This document shows, piece after piece, positions 31,247 through 39,666 of a DNA stretch of 64,000 bases (position 1 is its first letter; the number at the start of each line of letters is the position of its first letter). Made by a program: the position numbers and the translations under genes. The notes under the pieces are model-generated. The model saw only the letters and a program-made list of their open reading frames with translations. It made no database searches and had not been told where the DNA came from. The stretch is from Streptococcus parapneumoniae. Lineage in GTDB: Bacteria; Bacillota; Bacilli; Lactobacillales; Streptococcaceae. The stretch spans positions 1,504,501 to 1,568,500 of the forward strand of contig NZ_AP026968.1 of assembly GCF_037076355.1 (NCBI RefSeq), given 5' to 3'.

Positions 31247-32429
31247 CAGCCTTCACCTCTTTTCCTTCCTCTAGAGAAGACGTTGGGTTACTGATGACCT
31301 TGACTCCATTTGTCAGACCTGAAGTGATTTCTTGGTTGTCTGCATCAGCATTGCCCAAACCAACTTCCACTTTCTTGGCCTTTTTCTGCTCGTCAAGCAC
31401 CCAGACATAGTTCTTATCATTTTCAGTCACAATACTTGTTAGAGGAACCAAAATAGCTTTACTCTTATTCTTGACCTCAACACTTACTGAGAATCCTTGT
31501 TTCAAATCACCGATTTCACTTGTAACATCAATAGTATATGGATATTTAGAACCAGAATTACCACCTGCTGCGGCAGTAGCTGCACTTGCTGCTTCACCAT
31601 TGTTTTTAGGGTAGTCAGAAATGTAGCTAATCTTACCAGTCCAGCTCTTATCTTGGTAAACTTTAGAAGTAAAGGTTACTTCTTGTCCTACAGAGAGGTT
31701 GGCAAGGTTATATTCAGATAGTTCCCCCTTAACTTGCAAGTTTTCATTGCTAACGACATGAACTACCACCTGGCTAGCTCCAGTTGGAGATTTAGAAACA
31801 TTACGGTTGACTTCGACCACAGTTCCCTCTAAGGTACTGAGAACCGTCATTGCATCCAACTGACTTTGAGCCTTGCTTAATTGCGCTGCTGCATCTGCAC
31901 GAGCATCACGAGCATCACCTAGTTGTGCATCAATAGAGGATACCGAATTTCCTGAGACTGGAGCTGCAGTTTGGGCTGCAGCTCCTTCTCCTCCTGCTGG
32001 TACTGGTAACTGGGGAGCTGAAGCAGCTTCATTTCGTGCTTGATTGAGTTCGTTGATATGACGATCTGCCTTAGCAACTGCTCGACTCGCTGAATCATAG
32101 GCCGCCTGGGCTTCTGAACTACTGTACTTGACTAAAGCCTGTCCTTCACTGACTTTATCACCCACAGAAACAAGGATTTCATCTAAATCACCCTTACTAG
32201 CATCAAAATAAACATATTGTTCATTTTTTGCTGTTACTGTCCCTGACAATAAAACAGAGGATGCCACGCTTCCTTCCTTGGCAACAACAAGATGAGTAGC
32301 CTCATCTTTTACAGCAGTCTGAGAAGGTTGTCTAAAGAGTAAAATCCCCCCAGCACCCAATACAACTACACTTGCAGCACCGATTGCTGCATACAATTGC
32401 CACTTTTTAGATTTACCATTCTTTTTCAT
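31230..32429 (-). CDS. Membrane-fusion (HlyD/MacA-like) subunit of efflux pump
   Basis: This 399-residue protein has a basic N-terminus and one membrane helix (WQLYAAIGAASVVVLGAGGILLF). It then has a lipoyl-like half (VLLSGTVTAKNEQYVYFDAS), an alpha-helical hairpin (about 100-190, with a Ala/Gln-rich low-complexity tip AAAQTAAP), and beta-barrel and membrane-proximal domains. A Gly/Ala-rich loop AASAATAAAGGNSGS may be flexible. Start ATG follows AAAGGAG; a longer frame exists but would run into the promoter. First gene of the pump operon. Confidence 0.92.
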   Translation of the reverse strand: MKKNGKSKKWQLYAAIGAASVVVLGAGGILLFRQPSQTAVKDEATHLVVAKEGSVASSVLLSGTVTAKNEQYVYFDASKGDLDEILVSVGDKVSEGQALVKYSSSEAQAAYDSASRAVAKADRHINELNQARNEAASAPQLPVPAGGEGAAAQTAAPVSGNSVSSIDAQLGDARDARADAAAQLSKAQSQLDAMTVLSTLEGTVVEVNRNVSKSPTGASQVVVHVVSNENLQVKGELSEYNLANLSVGQEVTFTSKVYQDKSWTGKISYISDYPKNNGEAASAATAAAGGNSGSKYPYTIDVTSEIGDLKQGFSVSVEVKNKSKAILVPLTSIVTENDKNYVWVLDEQKKAKKVEVGLGNADADNQEITSGLTNGVKVISNPTSSLEEGKEVKADEATN

Positions 32430-32466
32430 AATGAAACTCCTTTTTGATTTAAAGTTCTTAACAATA

Positions 32467-32527
32467 TTATACAAAAATTATCAATTTGAAACAATAACAT
32501 TTCAGAACGAAATAATGACATTTCAGG
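32467..32527 (-). promoter_or_regulatory. Efflux operon promoter with 21-bp tandem repeat
   Basis: -35 TTGTTT (490-495) and -10 TATAAT (467-472) are 17 bases apart. Two 21-bp direct repeats (32486-32506, 32507-32527; 16 of 21 positions equal, shared core CTGAAATGT) overlap and adjoin the -35. Spacing of two helical turns suggests an activator bound to one face of the DNA. Confidence 0.7.
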
Positions 32528-32721
32528 ATTTAATTATTGTTCGGAATTTATTTCGCAATCATTGTACTAGTTATATAATACACTTTATTTTTCTTTTTTG
32601 CAAGCCTTTTCTTTAATTTTTTTGAACGTAGCAGATTTTTGCAATCAAATCAAAAAAAAGATAGAATATGACTATCAAAAAATGATACTCTTCTATTTAA
32701 AAGAGTACAAAGGAGTTTTCA

Positions 32722-34068
32722 ATGAGAGAATACGATATCATCGCTATCGGTGGAGGTAGCGGAGGAATTGCTTCCATGAACCGTGCTGGTGAACACGGAG
32801 CTAAAGCAGCCGTTATTGAGGAAAAGAAACTAGGTGGAACCTGTGTCAATGTCGGTTGTGTTCCTAAAAAAATCATGTGGTACGGGGCGCAAATCGCTGA
32901 GACTTTCCATCAATTTAGAGAAGACTACGGCTTTAAGACTACTAATCTTAACTTTGACTTTGCAACCCTACGTCGCAATCGTGAAGCCTACATTGATCGC
33001 GCTCGTTCTTCTTATGATGGCAGTTTTAAACGTAACGGTGTAGACTTGATTGAAGGCCATGCTGAATTTGTAGATTCTCATACTGTCAGCGTAAATGGTG
33101 AACTGATTCGTGCTAAACATATCGTGATTGCTACTGGTGCCCATCCAAGTATTCCAAATATTCCTGGTGCTGAGCTAGGTGGCTCTTCTGATGATGTATT
33201 TGCCTGGGAAGAACTTCCAGAGTCAGTCGCTATTCTAGGCGCTGGTTATATCGCCGTTGAATTGGCTGGCGTACTTCACACCTTTGGTGTCAAGACAGAC
33301 CTCTTTGTTCGCCGCGATCGTCCTTTACGTGGTTTTGATTCTTATATCGTTGAAGGTTTGGTCAAGGAAATGGAAAGAACAAACTTACCACTTCATACTC
33401 ACAAAGTCCCTGTCAAGTTAGAAAAAACTGCTGAAGGCATTACCATTCATTTTGAAGATGGTACTAGTCACACAGCTAGCCAAGTTATCTGGGCTACGGG
33501 TCGCCGTCCAAACGTTAAGGGCTTGCAACTTGAAAAAGCTGGAGTCACTCTGAACGAACGTGGCTTTATCCAAGTGGATGAATACCAAAATACTGTTGTT
33601 GAAGGAATCTACGCTCTAGGTGATGTAACAGGTGAAAAGGAACTGACTCCAGTTGCTATCAAGGCTGGGCGTACTTTATCTGAACGTCTCTTTAACGGAA
33701 AAACAACTGCTAAAATGGACTACTCAACTATTCCAACCGTTGTCTTTTCACACCCTGCTATCGGAACGGTTGGATTGACCGAAGAGCAAGCTATTAAAGA
33801 ATACGGTCAAGACCAAATCAAGGTTTACAAATCAAGCTTTGCATCTATGTACTCTGCCGTTACTAGCAATAGACAAGAATCCCGTTTCAAACTCATAACA
33901 GCTGGTCCAGAAGAAAAAGTTGTCGGACTTCATGGAATTGGCTACGGCGTTGATGAAATGATTCAGGGATTTGCTGTTGCTATCAAAATGGGAGCAACCA
34001 AGGCTGACTTTGATGCAACTGTGGCGATTCACCCAACTGCATCCGAAGAATTTGTAACCATGCGTTAA
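32722..34068 (+). CDS. gor: Glutathione reductase
   Basis: This 448-residue FAD/NADPH disulphide oxidoreductase reduces glutathione disulphide, probably imported glutathione in this organism. The FAD-binding GGGSGG, redox-active [18 protein letters not shown]-binding [11 protein letters not shown] and C-terminal HPTASEE (active-site His of the partner subunit) are present. The promoter shows TTGCAA-17-TAGAAT, and AAAGGAG precedes the ATG. It is monocistronic with its own terminator. The adjoining sequence to the right is the bacteriocin cassette, oppositely oriented. Confidence 0.95.
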   Translation: MREYDIIAIGGGSGGIASMNRAGEHGAKAAVIEEKKLGGTCVNVGCVPKKIMWYGAQIAETFHQFREDYGFKTTNLNFDFATLRRNREAYIDRARSSYDGSFKRNGVDLIEGHAEFVDSHTVSVNGELIRAKHIVIATGAHPSIPNIPGAELGGSSDDVFAWEELPESVAILGAGYIAVELAGVLHTFGVKTDLFVRRDRPLRGFDSYIVEGLVKEMERTNLPLHTHKVPVKLEKTAEGITIHFEDGTSHTASQVIWATGRRPNVKGLQLEKAGVTLNERGFIQVDEYQNTVVEGIYALGDVTGEKELTPVAIKAGRTLSERLFNGKTTAKMDYSTIPTVVFSHPAIGTVGLTEEQAIKEYGQDQIKVYKSSFASMYSAVTSNRQESRFKLITAGPEEKVVGLHGIGYGVDEMIQGFAVAIKMGATKADFDATVAIHPTASEEFVTMR

Positions 34069-34111
34069 TCAAAACAAAAGAAGCAGAGCAAAAAACACTT
34101 CTAAATATCAA

Positions 34112-34150
34112 AAAGCGAGTATTTCCGTAGTTGGAGATACTCGTTTTCTT
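34112..34150 (+). terminator. Terminator after gor
   Basis: The CGAGTATTTCC arm pairs with GGAGATACTCG, followed by TTTTCTT. Confidence 0.83.
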
Positions 34151-34233
34151 ATGTCTTATTTTATAGTATGTTGAAATAAGATATGCAAAAATCAATTAAC
34201 AAACCATAGCAAAATACAAGGATTATAATACAA

Positions 34234-34734
34234 TCATTTGTTCTTTTCTTTAAAAGATTCATATATTTTTTTATATAACTCTTTTATATCTTTTTTCTGA
34301 GAATTCAACTCTTCTTTACCGTAGTCAAAGTTTGCTACCACAAATCCCTCGTCAGCATCAGAAAAAGTAAAAAACTCTATTTCAATTAGTTTATTATGCT
34401 TAGAGTCCTCTATAGTGTCTCCTAAATCATTATTGAATTTCTTCACTTCTTCTTCACGAACTCCGAATCCCGTAGCAGCTCCATTTGCAATGATGTTTGA
34501 AAATACTTCTTCAGAAGACTCTGATTCTTTCACAGTTATGAAGTATATAGCCTCTTCCGTTTCTACTTGTCTCACTTTATTCCATTTTTCTGTATCACTA
34601 GAAGAAAGCGTATAGACTGTTAACTCTACCGTTGGCTTATTGATATTTTCTTTTGTAATCATTTGTTTTCCAAAAAAGAAGAAGGCAAGTAACCCAGCTA
34701 CAAAGATCAAAGCAATATAAATTATCTTTTTCAT
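34234..34734 (-). CDS. Unknown anchored protein, fourth gene of bacteriocin cassette
   Basis: This 166-residue protein has one N-terminal membrane helix (IIYIALIFVAGLLAFFFFG) and an acidic, mostly exported domain ending in a Lys-rich helix (ELYKKIYESFKEKNK). I do not recognise the domain. Its ATG overlaps the ABC ATPase stop (ATGA), so it is translationally coupled to the exporter genes and likely acts with them. An immunity or accessory role is an inference only. It is AT-rich like the rest of the cassette, and no terminator is obvious downstream. Confidence 0.75.
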   Translation of the reverse strand: MKKIIYIALIFVAGLLAFFFFGKQMITKENINKPTVELTVYTLSSSDTEKWNKVRQVETEEAIYFITVKESESSEEVFSNIIANGAATGFGVREEEVKKFNNDLGDTIEDSKHNKLIEIEFFTFSDADEGFVVANFDYGKEELNSQKKDIKELYKKIYESFKEKNK

Positions 34735-35354
34735 ACATTATACCCTATATCTTTCATGTCAATTATCACATCAACTTCGTTATAGACAGCTGGATCATGC
34801 GTCGCTATTATAACATATTTATCTTCATCTTTTTCATTTAATAACAAACGAATGATTTCTTTTCCAATCTCACCATCTAAAGCTCCTGTGGGCTCATCTG
34901 CTAAAATAATTTTACGTGGTTTCATTAACATTCTGGCAATAGCTACACGTTGAGCCTGCCCACCAGACAATTCGTATATTTTTTGATGTAAATAGTCACT
35001 TGACAGTCCTACTTTTTCAAGTACGTCAGTTATTGTTTTTTTGTCTTTAGTGATAAGGCTCAGATTATCATATACTGTTTTGTTATCTATTAAAGAATAA
35101 TTCTGAAATACATATCCAACAGTATTTTTAAAAAAAGTTCTTTCTTTTATCTTCCAAATATCTTGTTTATCAACTAAAACATTCCCACTGTCAATTTTTT
35201 CTAATCTTCCTATAATATTAAGAAGGGTACTTTTACCGGAGCCAGAACCTCCAATCAATGCATAGCTTTTTCCAGATTCAAATATTAAATTTAAGTCTGT
35301 AAAGATCTTCTTTGAGCCGAAACTCTTTGAAACGTTCAAAAGGTCAATTGTCAT
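34731..35354 (-). CDS. Bacteriocin-type ABC transporter ATP-binding protein (Lcn972 group)
   Basis: This 207-residue ABC ATPase has Walker A GGSGSGKST (about 35-43), signature LSGGQAQR, Walker B IILADEPTGALD and switch His in IATHDPAV. It is shorter than the efflux ATPase at 30545 and fits the small ATPases that accompany lactococcin-972-like bacteriocins. Its ATG overlaps the stop of the large membrane protein (ATGA). I infer that it forms one complex with that protein for export or self-protection. Confidence 0.88.
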   Translation of the reverse strand: MTIDLLNVSKSFGSKKIFTDLNLIFESGKSYALIGGSGSGKSTLLNIIGRLEKIDSGNVLVDKQDIWKIKERTFFKNTVGYVFQNYSLIDNKTVYDNLSLITKDKKTITDVLEKVGLSSDYLHQKIYELSGGQAQRVAIARMLMKPRKIILADEPTGALDGEIGKEIIRLLLNEKDEDKYVIIATHDPAVYNEVDVIIDMKDIGYNV

Positions 35355-37333
35355 GATTCATCTCCTTTTAAAATTTTAGTGTAGCTTTCAGATAATTTCC
35401 TAAAACTCATTATGATTGACAACATCAAAACTAGCAGAGAAGCCACTCCAATATATAGCAACTCTATTTGCCCTGTCATAAGAAATGTAAATAGAATAAC
35501 CATTGTAATAGTCATCATAAAATATTTGAGACTTGAAATTGCTATATATGTTTTTGACAGACCCAAAATGATTTTTTTCACATATTCATTCTGTTTTAGA
35601 GTAATAAAAAGTTGGACATATTGATAAATGAGTATAAAGACAATACTGTAAATTATCTTCTGCAAGATTTGTGATAGTAGAATTTGGTGCTCTAAGGATT
35701 GAATCTTTAATTTCACAATTTGGTAAACATCTACTGGATTCATTGAGAAATTCAACGGGACAGTCATCTCATTTATTTTTTTTACCGCTTCAGGACTAAA
35801 AAGAGATTTATATAGTATGTTACTAGCCAAAGAAAACTTATTATTTTCCATCATTTTGTCCGTATCTAACACAACAACTATATTATCTTTGCTATCTGCT
35901 ACATTTGCCAGCGGTAAAATATCTTTCATTTTAAGATTATTATCAGCATCTTCATTAAAATAAAAAATTTTTTCCCCATCAGGAATTATTTGTACTGCAA
36001 GCTGTTCTTTTGTATAATTTGTTCCAATAAATTGTTCTGCTACAACTGTATTCTCAATAGATTTCTGGTTTTCTTTCCACTTCTCAGGAATATAGATAGT
36101 TGCTATCTTATTATCTAAAAGATGATAGTTTGTTCCATTCACTTTATTTTGTAGGTTAGCACCTGTTTGGTTGATATAAATTAACTCTTTATTTATTTCT
36201 GGATTCGTTATCCCATCATTTTCTAATTGTTTAGAAAAATTTTCTATAACATGCGAAGTTTTCATGAAATCTGGAACATATGCCGAAGATCGTTCTATAT
36301 ATAAGAAATCTAAGTTTTTTAAGGCAGCAACTATCTGTAGATACTGACCATCTGAATCATTAACTTCTCCATTTTTAGTAGAGTTACTTTCAATTCCAAG
36401 GAACTCAATCCTTCTCCAGTCTTTTACTGTATCCCATGGTACTAAATTCTGTATCTGTATGTTAATACTAGATTGACTACTCTTTGTTTCTTGTAAAAAA
36501 ATTCCTGAGACAAGGATGATAATCGAAATAATAGCAAGCCATACGACAAAAATAAGCTTGTTTTTTGCCTTGTTTTTGATAATTTCAATGGGCTTTTCAA
36601 TCTGAATCGTCAACCAAAATAAAACAAAAGTAATAAGATCAATGATTTGAAATAGTATAAAATTCGTTAAAAGCAGAGAGAAAAATAACTTAGAACTATA
36701 GGTGAAGAAACCATTACCCAAAAAAGAACTGTAAGAAATCATCAATAAAGCCATCATAATCAGTTCAAAAATAAGAGAAATGACATACTCTCTTCTAAGG
36801 TCGTATACAGGCAAGCCCAAAGAACGTCGTATCACTCCTTCTTTGATCTGCCTCGTCCTAACAACAAATAAAACAACTAATAAAGTTAAGTAAATTGAAC
36901 CCATTAACAGTATTCTTAAAGTTCCAGTAAATTGTAATATTCCTCCTATATACCAAGGATAAGCCATATATACTGTTTGTAGTCCAGTCATCGTAAGTGG
37001 TTTCAAACTGTCTACATCTATTTTCCCAAGTGTGTAATACATCCCTACTATTGGTGCTGACTTTAATTGTTCATTATTTACATCATCAAAGTTTACATAC
37101 TTCAACTGACCCGAACTCTGAACGATTGGCTTGTAAATGGTAACCTTTTCCGTTTTTGATAAGTCACGAACCATTTCGTATATTTCGTTATTAGAAAGAT
37201 TACTTTTTCCTTGGATAGAAAAAGCACCATCAATTGGTAAAGGTATGGGGATTTCGGTATCACTAATAGTGACCAGACCAATTGTAGCAATCAAACAAAA
37301 GAAGAATCCAATGATACATAATTTTAATTTCAT
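35351..37333 (-). CDS. Bacteriocin-associated integral membrane protein (DUF1430-like)
   Basis: This protein of about 660 residues has one N-terminal helix (residues 3-23), four helices between about 130 and 290, a long extracellular segment, and three or four helices near the C-terminus from about 560. The layout matches the large membrane proteins found beside Lcn972-type bacteriocins (family of bacteriocin-associated integral membrane proteins). I start at the ATG before KLKLCIIGFFF; a TTG two codons upstream is unlikely. The ribosome binding site is weak (GG). It sits between the precursor gene and the ATPase and is likely the permease/immunity half of the exporter. Confidence 0.8.
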   Translation of the reverse strand: MKLKLCIIGFFFCLIATIGLVTISDTEIPIPLPIDGAFSIQGKSNLSNNEIYEMVRDLSKTEKVTIYKPIVQSSGQLKYVNFDDVNNEQLKSAPIVGMYYTLGKIDVDSLKPLTMTGLQTVYMAYPWYIGGILQFTGTLRILLMGSIYLTLLVVLFVVRTRQIKEGVIRRSLGLPVYDLRREYVISLIFELIMMALLMISYSSFLGNGFFTYSSKLFFSLLLTNFILFQIIDLITFVLFWLTIQIEKPIEIIKNKAKNKLIFVVWLAIISIIILVSGIFLQETKSSQSSINIQIQNLVPWDTVKDWRRIEFLGIESNSTKNGEVNDSDGQYLQIVAALKNLDFLYIERSSAYVPDFMKTSHVIENFSKQLENDGITNPEINKELIYINQTGANLQNKVNGTNYHLLDNKIATIYIPEKWKENQKSIENTVVAEQFIGTNYTKEQLAVQIIPDGEKIFYFNEDADNNLKMKDILPLANVADSKDNIVVVLDTDKMMENNKFSLASNILYKSLFSPEAVKKINEMTVPLNFSMNPVDVYQIVKLKIQSLEHQILLSQILQKIIYSIVFILIYQYVQLFITLKQNEYVKKIILGLSKTYIAISSLKYFMMTITMVILFTFLMTGQIELLYIGVASLLVLMLSIIMSFRKLSESYTKILKGDES

Positions 37334-37399
37334 AAGCAATTACCATATGACAAAAGACTCTATTTTATAATTGGGTCTCTTGTTTTCATAAATTATTTT

Positions 37400-37768
37400 T
37401 TAAAATCTATAATAATCCCAATATGCATTTAAGCGAACATCGTTCCAAGATTTTGTTGCACTTGAATATGTCCATCTATAATCTTTTTTATCGTGAACTT
37501 TAACTGTTCCCCAAAAATTCGTTACTGAAGATTTTGATCCAATATTATTTGAAGAACTAACAAAGTAATTCGAATAACCATAGTTATCATTTACACCATA
37601 TTCCCATACATCAATAATGGGACTTGGAGCAGGGTGTGCTGTAGTTTCACTACCAACACTAGCTGTAGTAGCAAATCCAAAACTGAAAAAACTTGTAGCC
37701 AGCAAAATGAACTTCTTCTTAGTAAATTTTTTGTATTTTACTTCTCCTTGAATTATAATATTTGACAA
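37400..37768 (-). CDS. Lactococcin-972-family bacteriocin precursor
   Basis: The frame is 122 residues with a Lys-rich n-region (KKFTKKKF), a hydrophobic core (ILLATSFFSFGFATTAS) and an exported part of about 75 residues. That part contains VWEYG, YGYSNYFVSSSN, the SSVTNFWGTVKVHD block and a terminal WDYYRF. WxYG, YSNY and the Ser/Thr/aromatic spacing are typical of lactococcin 972, which binds lipid II and blocks septation. The only in-frame start ahead of the signal peptide is TTG at 37768. The good AAGGAGAAG site instead points at codon TAC, where homologues would have ATG. Translation may be weak or lost. Confidence 0.75.
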   Translation of the reverse strand: MSNIIIQGEVKYKKFTKKKFILLATSFFSFGFATTASVGSETTAHPAPSPIIDVWEYGVNDNYGYSNYFVSSSNNIGSKSSVTNFWGTVKVHDKKDYRWTYSSATKSWNDVRLNAYWDYYRF

Positions 37769-37824
37769 AAACTCAGTAATAATTCTCTATTTTAAAATTG
37801 AACACATTTATTTGTAAGCGTTTA

Positions 37825-37860
37825 TAATATTAATTTAATACTAATATTTTAGTTTGTCAA
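37825..37860 (-). promoter_or_regulatory. Possible promoter of the bacteriocin cassette
   Basis: TTGACA on the minus strand (37855-37860) is followed after 17 bases by TAAATT, with other AT-rich -10-like alternatives. It lies about 60 bases upstream of the precursor frame. The rest of the 290-base gap up to bioY is AT-rich without a gene. Confidence 0.45.
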
Positions 37861-38000
37861 GTATTTATAGTATATTTTTTATTGATAAAATGAGATTATC
37901 TATAAAGGCGATTTACAAATCGATAAAAAACAATTATCCAACTTCTCTTGTGAATCAAATCGTCTGTTACAATTTTTGTTACCTTGTTTTTAAAAATAGG

Positions 38001-38028
38001 TTGACAATGATTCCTCTACGAGTATAAT
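38001..38028 (+). promoter_or_regulatory. bioY promoter
   Basis: TTGACA-16-TATAAT lies 33 bases before the TTG start. Confidence 0.85.
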
Positions 38029-38061
38029 AGTTACTATATATCAGAAAAGAGGTTAACTATT

Positions 38062-38598
38062 TTGAAAAAAGCTCACGTTTATGCCATCCCTGCTATTGGG
38101 GCTGCTCTCATTGCTGTTTTGGCACAAATCAGTCTTCCAATTGGACCCGTCCCCTTCACTCTGCAAAACTTTGCTATCGGCTTGATTGCTACTGTCTTTA
38201 GACCAAGAGAGGCTGTACTTTCTGTTGGACTCTATCTTCTTCTAGGTGCTATCGGTCTTCCTGTCTTTGCAGGAGGTGGGGCAGGATTGCAGGCGTTGGT
38301 TGGTCCTACTGCGGGTTATCTTTGGTTTTATCTTGTATACTCTGGACTTACTTCCTCCCTAACTAACAGCAAGAGTGGTGTTGTCAAGATTTTTCTTGCC
38401 AACCTCTTGGGTGATGCCCTTGTCTTTATCGGAGGGATTCTTAGCTTGCATTTCCTAGCTGGAATGGCATTTGAAAAAGCTCTTGTTGTGGGGGTATTTC
38501 CCTTTATCATTCCAGACCTTGGTAAACTTCTGGCTATTAGTTTTATTAGCCGTCCACTACTTCAACGCCTTAAAAATCAGGCTTACTCTGCTAACTAA
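38062..38598 (+). CDS. bioY: Biotin transporter substrate-specific component BioY
   Basis: This 178-residue S-component of an ECF-type vitamin transporter has about six helices, with the BioY-like segments FTLQNFAIGLIATVFRPREA and GGGAGLQALVGPTAGYLWFYL. It binds biotin in the membrane; the ECF ATPases and EcfT are not in this window. The start is TTG with AGAGG about 11 bases upstream. No ATG is available at the N-terminus. It is monocistronic with terminator. Confidence 0.93.
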   Translation: MKKAHVYAIPAIGAALIAVLAQISLPIGPVPFTLQNFAIGLIATVFRPREAVLSVGLYLLLGAIGLPVFAGGGAGLQALVGPTAGYLWFYLVYSGLTSSLTNSKSGVVKIFLANLLGDALVFIGGILSLHFLAGMAFEKALVVGVFPFIIPDLGKLLAISFISRPLLQRLKNQAYSAN

Positions 38599-38638
38599 AA
38601 AAGGATATCGAGTTATCATGACTCAGTATCCTTTTCTT
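38598..38638. terminator. Terminator between bioY and ydbC-like gene
   Basis: The AAAGGATAT-GAGT arm pairs with ACTC-GTATCCTTT, with A and T runs on both sides, so it can serve both convergent genes. Confidence 0.83.
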
Positions 38639-38651
38639 TCATTTTGAAAAC

Positions 38652-38867
38652 TTAGTTGCCTTTAAAGGCATCCACCATCGTTTGAAATTCTTCATTAGAG
38701 AGAGTAATTCCTTTGCCCATTTTAGTATGATCTGGACTCCAAGCACGAATATCAAACTTTGCAGGGGCTCCATTAAAGCTCACACGGTTGATTTCCTTGG
38801 TCCAACCTTTTTCGTTTTCAGAAAGAGTCAACAAGTGCTCTTCGATTTCAAATGTAAATTCTGCCAT
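38652..38867 (-). CDS. YdbC/PC4-like single-stranded DNA-binding protein
   Basis: This 71-residue protein resembles lactococcal YdbC (PC4/p15 coactivator fold), with WTKEINRVSFNGAPAKFDIRAW and a C-terminal helix ending FQTMVDAFKGN. Family members bind single-stranded nucleic acid as dimers. Start ATG follows AAGGAGAA. Monocistronic. The function in streptococci is not established as far as I know. Confidence 0.85.
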   Translation of the reverse strand: MAEFTFEIEEHLLTLSENEKGWTKEINRVSFNGAPAKFDIRAWSPDHTKMGKGITLSNEEFQTMVDAFKGN

Positions 38868-38965
38868 TTTCTTCTCCTTTTTTAGCTTTCATTAGTTTAT
38901 TCGTAAAATCTTGTAGATTTTAGGAAAATTTTATATAATATTGATATAAAAGAAGGGAGGCCAAT

Positions 38966-39286
38966 ATGAGACATAAATTCCAGCAAGTTCTAGGTAAAAT
39001 ACATGACTTTTTAAATGGACATGAAGAACCAGATCAGACTGAAAGCAACTCCCTTACAACCACTATTGAAGAGGCTATCCAGAAACAAACCGCTGTTCAC
39101 CTTATCTTGTCTGAGACAAGCTTTACAGGTGACATCATCAAATACGATCAGCAAGGACAGCAAATTATCGTGAAAAATTTTGCCAAAAATGTGACCCGTA
39201 TTATCCGCATAAGCGATATTCAACGCCTGCGATTTGTCCCTTCAACTGTCCAAACAGCCCAAAAAAATAGATTTAAGAAAGAGTGA
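38966..39286 (+). CDS. Conserved hypothetical protein, possible small beta-barrel
   Basis: This 106-residue soluble protein has an N-terminal helix, an acidic linker (GHEEPDQTES) and a C-terminal beta-rich half (TSFTGDIIKYDQQGQQIIVKN, ITR-type strands, ISDIQRLRF). The beta pattern resembles YolD-like or Sm-like folds, but I cannot assign it. Promoter TTGTAG-17-TATAAT and a GGAGG site support expression. It is monocistronic and ends at a strong terminator. Confidence 0.75.
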   Translation: MRHKFQQVLGKIHDFLNGHEEPDQTESNSLTTTIEEAIQKQTAVHLILSETSFTGDIIKYDQQGQQIIVKNFAKNVTRIIRISDIQRLRFVPSTVQTAQKNRFKKE

Positions 39287-39317
39287 GATGTAGTTGCTTC
39301 ATCCCACTCTTTTTTCT
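39278..39317. terminator. Terminator between convergent genes
   Basis: The AAAGAGTGAGATG arm pairs with CATCCCACTCTTT, then TTT. It can also end the rimM-trmD-ATP-cone operon. Confidence 0.85.
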
Positions 39318-39655
39318 TAGCGAATTTGTTCAAAATGTAAATGAACTGCGATATGATCTCCATAACCACTTCTTTCCAAGTCACGTTGTAGACGATAGGA
39401 AATGTAGTGTTCTGCAATGGTAATGTAACCTGCACCCAATAAACGATGTTCAACCATAGATTGAATCATACTGATAGTCGCACGTTCCACCTTGGCCTCT
39501 TCCAAATCCAAAACCACTTTCTTAGTGACTTGTGCAAGGTTTTGACGCAAATCATCTGTCAATACATAGACAGTCTGGGCTGCCTTTAAGATGGCTTGGT
39601 AAATCTTATCTGGATTAAATTCAGCAATTTCTCCATCACGTTTGATTACTTGCAT
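39317..39655 (-). CDS. Standalone ATP-cone domain protein
   Basis: This 112-residue protein consists almost entirely of an ATP-cone (MQVIKRDGEIAEFNPDKIYQAI at the start, then VERATISMIQSMVEHRLL and ITIAEHYISYRL). The domain normally senses ATP/dATP in ribonucleotide reductases (NrdA, NrdD) and NrdR. No zinc ribbon or catalytic domain is attached. It follows trmD by 11 bases, in the same operon. It may act as a free nucleotide sensor; this is inference. Confidence 0.85.
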   Translation of the reverse strand: MQVIKRDGEIAEFNPDKIYQAILKAAQTVYVLTDDLRQNLAQVTKKVVLDLEEAKVERATISMIQSMVEHRLLGAGYITIAEHYISYRLQRDLERSGYGDHIAVHLHFEQIR

Positions 39656-39666
39656 AGGTTTCTCCT

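Noticed and set aside
32834..33043. A 69-residue plus-strand frame inside gor
   Set aside because: It is a shadow frame of gor.
34234..37768. Two-peptide or double-glycine bacteriocin (blp-like) locus
   Set aside because: The precursor has a Sec-type signal peptide rather than a GG leader, and no peptidase-containing ABC transporter is present.
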